Source: an uncultured Oscillospiraceae bacterium (GTDB lineage Bacteria > Bacillota > Clostridia > Oscillospirales > Oscillospiraceae). Taken from it: a DNA stretch of 6,609 nt. Location: assembly GCA_900754965.1 (NCBI GenBank), contig CAAEEO010000028.1, positions 1 to 6,609 on the forward strand, given 5' to 3'. This document shows positions 5,069 to 6,609 of this stretch, in pieces. Each line of letters begins with the position of its first letter. The stretch's first letter is position 1. The notes below the pieces were generated by a model. That model did not search any database and was not told the DNA's origin. It worked only from the letters and a program-made list of their open reading frames with translations. The position numbers and the translations under genes are program-made.

Positions 5069-6172
5069 GTGCTGAATATCAAATATGACATTGTTGGTTC
5101 TTTTTTGCGGCCTGCTGCAATCCGTCAGGCGCGCGATCAATATACCGCCGGGGAGCTCTCTCTGGAACAACTGCGGGCAGTGGAGGATGTGGAAATTGCC
5201 AAGCTGGTGGAAAAAGAAGTGGAACATGGGCTGAAATTTGTCACGGACGGCGAGTTCCGCCGCAGATGGTGGCATCTGGACTGGCTGAAAGAGTTTGACG
5301 GATTCACCACCAAGCATCTGGAAAAAGAGCGCAACGGAGTGGTCAACCACATTGAGCTGGGGTATATCACCGGAAAAATCTCCTATGATCCGAACCGTGC
5401 TCATCCCGAAGTGGAGGCCTATGATTTTCTACGCAAGGAGGCTGCGAAATACCCCGGCATCACTGCAAAGAAATGTATCTCCGGCCCTAATATGATCCTG
5501 GTGGATAACTATTTGCAGTTGGGCATCAAAGAGGTGCCTTACTATGGCAGCAATATCGACGCTTTGATCGACGACATTGCACTGGCATACCAGGCGGCCA
5601 TTCGGGATCTCTACGACCACGGCTGCCGTTATCTGCAGATTGATGATACCTCCTGGACATACATGATCGACCAGGATTTTCTGGAAAAAGTGGCCGCTCT
5701 GGGGTATGAAAAGGCGGATGTTCTGGAATGGTTCCGCCGGGTATCTACCAAGGCCCTGGAGGGACATCCTGCGGACATGACCATTGCCAACCACTTCTGC
5801 AAAGGAAATTTCAAGGGACAGCCGCTGTTTGCAGGGTTCTATGATTCCGTGGCGCCGGTAATCAGCCAGATTCCCTACGATGGATTTTTTGTGGAGTACG
5901 ACGATGAGCGTTCCGGTTCTTTCGCTCCCTGGGCAGTTTTGAAGGGGACAAATACCACTTTTGTGGCGGGACTGATCTCCACCAAAAATCCGGTTCTAGA
6001 GGAGCATGACGACCTCAAACGGCGCTATCTGGAGGCGAAGGCTGTTGTGGGTGAGAATGTCGCCCTGTCGCCCCAGTGCGGGTTTGCGTCCGTGGAAGAG
6101 GGCAACTGCATCGATGAGGAGACCCAGTGGAAGAAAATCGATCTGCTGGTGTCCTGTCAGGATTTCCTGTAA
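5069..6172 (+). CDS. MetE C-terminal-type (YxjG-like) homocysteine methyltransferase family protein
   Basis: The 367-residue protein corresponds to the zinc-containing catalytic domain of cobalamin-independent methionine synthase, in the stand-alone form known from B. subtilis YxjG/YxjH (about 380 residues). Family blocks are DIVGSFLRP (7-15), VTDGEFRRRWWHLDWL (58-73), LQIDDTSW (189-196), and ANHFCKGN (240-247). All four zinc ligands are visible by analogy with E. coli MetE: His242 and Cys244, Glu276 (FFVEYDDERSG) and Cys337 (LSPQCGFAS). MetE transfers a methyl group to homocysteine; the donor for these short proteins is less certain because the N-terminal half that helps bind polyglutamyl folate is absent. 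The GTG start at 5069 is chosen because AAGGAGG (5055-5061) lies 7 nt upstream; the in-frame ATG at 5024 has no such site. It follows a lysR gene and carries its own promoter region with dyad sites. Cytoplasmic. Confidence 0.9.
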   Translation: MLNIKYDIVGSFLRPAAIRQARDQYTAGELSLEQLRAVEDVEIAKLVEKEVEHGLKFVTDGEFRRRWWHLDWLKEFDGFTTKHLEKERNGVVNHIELGYITGKISYDPNRAHPEVEAYDFLRKEAAKYPGITAKKCISGPNMILVDNYLQLGIKEVPYYGSNIDALIDDIALAYQAAIRDLYDHGCRYLQIDDTSWTYMIDQDFLEKVAALGYEKADVLEWFRRVSTKALEGHPADMTIANHFCKGNFKGQPLFAGFYDSVAPVISQIPYDGFFVEYDDERSGSFAPWAVLKGTNTTFVAGLISTKNPVLEEHDDLKRRYLEAKAVVGENVALSPQCGFASVEEGNCIDEETQWKKIDLLVSCQDFL

Positions 6173-6178
6173 GAAAGT

Positions 6179-6221
6179 AAACAGGCAGGAGAAGTCGGGT
6201 GACTTCTCCTGCCTGTTTTTT
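6179..6221 (+). terminator. Rho-independent terminator of the methyltransferase gene
   Basis: Arms 6179-6196 and 6201-6218 pair without mismatch (core CAGGCAGGAGAAGTC) around a GGGT loop, and the T-run continues to 6221. It begins 7 nt after the stop codon. Confidence 0.95.
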
Positions 6222-6245
6222 GATAGGCGAGGGAATGATGGTCAT

Positions 6246-6281
6246 AAAAAAATCCCCTGGAACCGTTTGGTTCCGGGGGGT
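6246..6281 (-). terminator. Minus-strand terminator, probably the native rpsI terminator
   Basis: On the minus strand a stem of GGAACC/GGTTCC with loop AAAC is extended by C-rich/G-rich arms and followed by seven T (6252-6246). It lies 14 nt downstream of the S9 stop codon at 6297-6295, as expected for the end of an rplM-rpsI transcript, and faces the terminator of the convergent methyltransferase gene. Confidence 0.85.
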
Positions 6282-6294
6282 GAATATACAGCGA

Positions 6295-6345
6295 TTAGCG
6301 CTTGCTGAACTGAGGCGCGCGACGAGCGGCTTTGAGGCCGTACTG
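6295..6345 (-). pseudogene. rpsI: 3'-terminal fragment of rpsI (ribosomal protein S9), candidate attachment site
   Basis: Read on the minus strand, codons 6342-6298 give YGLKAARRAPQFSKR followed by TAA (6297-6295). This is the highly conserved C-terminal tail of ribosomal protein S9, whose last residues reach into the ribosomal P site. Upstream in the same frame the match stops: S9 should continue with charged residues such as ERKK, but the sequence gives KTAQKLAQ and then other unrelated residues to a TGA at 6405-6403. So only about the last 15-16 codons are present, next to a terminator. The best reading is that the rest of rpsI was separated by integration of the element whose recombinase lies at 6443-6609, and that this is one copy of the attachment core. 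Confidence 0.82.
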
Positions 6346-6609
6346 CGCGAGTTTTTGAGCTGTTTTCCCTTGATATTCCGGGCTTTTCCGGCTTTCTGCC
6401 TCTCAGTTATCCGGTGTGCGGACCATAAAAAACGGCCTTTTTTCATTCAGCGACAGGCTGATGAAACGCACCATTTACTACCCCAAACAACTCCTCTGGT
6501 TTATTGTACTTCACTTTTGCATAAATGTCCATAGTTGTTTTGCTGTTTTCATGTCCGGCAAGGTATTGTACTGTCTTTGGATCAACGCCCGCATAGAGAA
6601 GATTGGTGA
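6343..6609. mobile_element. End of an integrative element inserted at the 3' end of rpsI (runs off the window)
   Basis: Rightward from about 6343 the sequence stops matching rpsI and leads, after about 100 bp without a gene, into the C-terminus of a tyrosine recombinase. That gap holds a short tandem repeat (TTCCGGGCTTT at 6376-6386 followed by TTCCGGCTTT at 6386-6395), which could be recombinase arm sites. An A6-CGGCC-T6 stretch (about 6427-6443) also lies here, next to the recombinase stop. The exact boundary cannot be fixed without the other end. Whether the element is a conjugative element, a mobilisable island or a prophage cannot be told from here. Confidence 0.65.
6443..6609 (-). CDS. 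Tyrosine recombinase/integrase, C-terminal fragment (truncated by the window edge)
   Basis: On the minus strand the frame entering at the right edge encodes 54 residues and ends at TGA (6445-6443). It reads TNLLYAGVDPKTVQYLAGHE and then NSKTTMDIYAKVKYNKPEEL. This is the C-terminal catalytic end of a phage- or ICE-type tyrosine recombinase: LAGHE carries the late His of the active site (codon 6553-6551), and Tyr in TMDIYAKV (codon 6523-6521) is the expected nucleophile that attacks DNA. The N-terminal DNA-binding domains and the first catalytic Arg lie outside the window. Its 3' end points to the rpsI tail about 100 bp away, the usual place for an integrase near its own attachment site. Confidence 0.9.
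   Translation of the reverse strand, partial: TNLLYAGVDPKTVQYLAGHENSKTTMDIYAKVKYNKPEELFGVVNGAFHQPVAE

Noticed and set aside
6222..6442. A tRNA gene as the integration target near the integrase.
   Set aside because: No cloverleaf, T-loop consensus or CCA-type end could be found on either strand; the rpsI tail explains the attachment site instead.
6015..6446. A 143-codon minus-strand frame from the integrase end into the methyltransferase gene.
   Set aside because: It crosses two terminators and uses a different frame from the rpsI tail; its translation is basic and low in pattern, as expected of a shadow frame.

Overview
The window looks like the chromosome of a gut-type Clostridia bacterium, most plausibly of the Oscillospirales. 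The grounds are moderate GC, strong AGGAGG-type ribosome binding sites, sigma-A promoters, a YhaM exoribonuclease, a DUF2871 membrane protein, and Firmicutes-style MetE-like and LysR genes. This placement is inferred from protein families and style, not from a marker gene.

Layout: (1) Positions 1-1720 hold the end of a forward catabolic-type operon: the 3' part of a short-chain dehydrogenase, then a complete family III CoA-transferase of the CaiB/BaiF type, closed by a perfect 12-bp hairpin terminator. (2) Positions 1740-2824 are a monocistronic yhaM gene with a near-consensus promoter and a very strong terminator. (3) Positions 2843-3793 are a minus-strand operon of two small four-helix membrane proteins (an unrecognised one, then DUF2871), driven by a consensus promoter with a palindrome over its start point. 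(4) Positions 3830-6221 are a divergent forward unit: a LysR-type regulator with an extended -10 promoter, then a MetE C-terminal-type, zinc-site-containing methyltransferase with its own promoter region, dyad sites and structured leader, ending in a strong terminator. (5) Positions 6222-6609 are a junction. A minus-strand terminator and the last codons of rpsI (ribosomal protein S9) lie without the rest of rpsI, and next to them is the C-terminal end of a minus-strand tyrosine recombinase that runs off the window.

How it fits together: the SDR and CoA-transferase probably work in one pathway that activates a carboxylic acid as a CoA thioester and oxidises or reduces a hydroxyl. The CoA-transferase resembles bile-acid and carnitine CoA-transferases, but the substrate cannot be read from sequence. 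The LysR protein is the natural candidate regulator of the adjacent methyltransferase, which suggests methionine or methyl-group metabolism. The right edge is best read as the end of an integrative element inserted in the 3' end of rpsI, with the element continuing to the right and host chromosome to the left.

I found no CRISPR array, tRNA or rRNA gene. The most notable points are the rpsI/integrase junction, the BaiF-like gene next to an SDR, and the layered putative operator sites around the LysR/methyltransferase pair.
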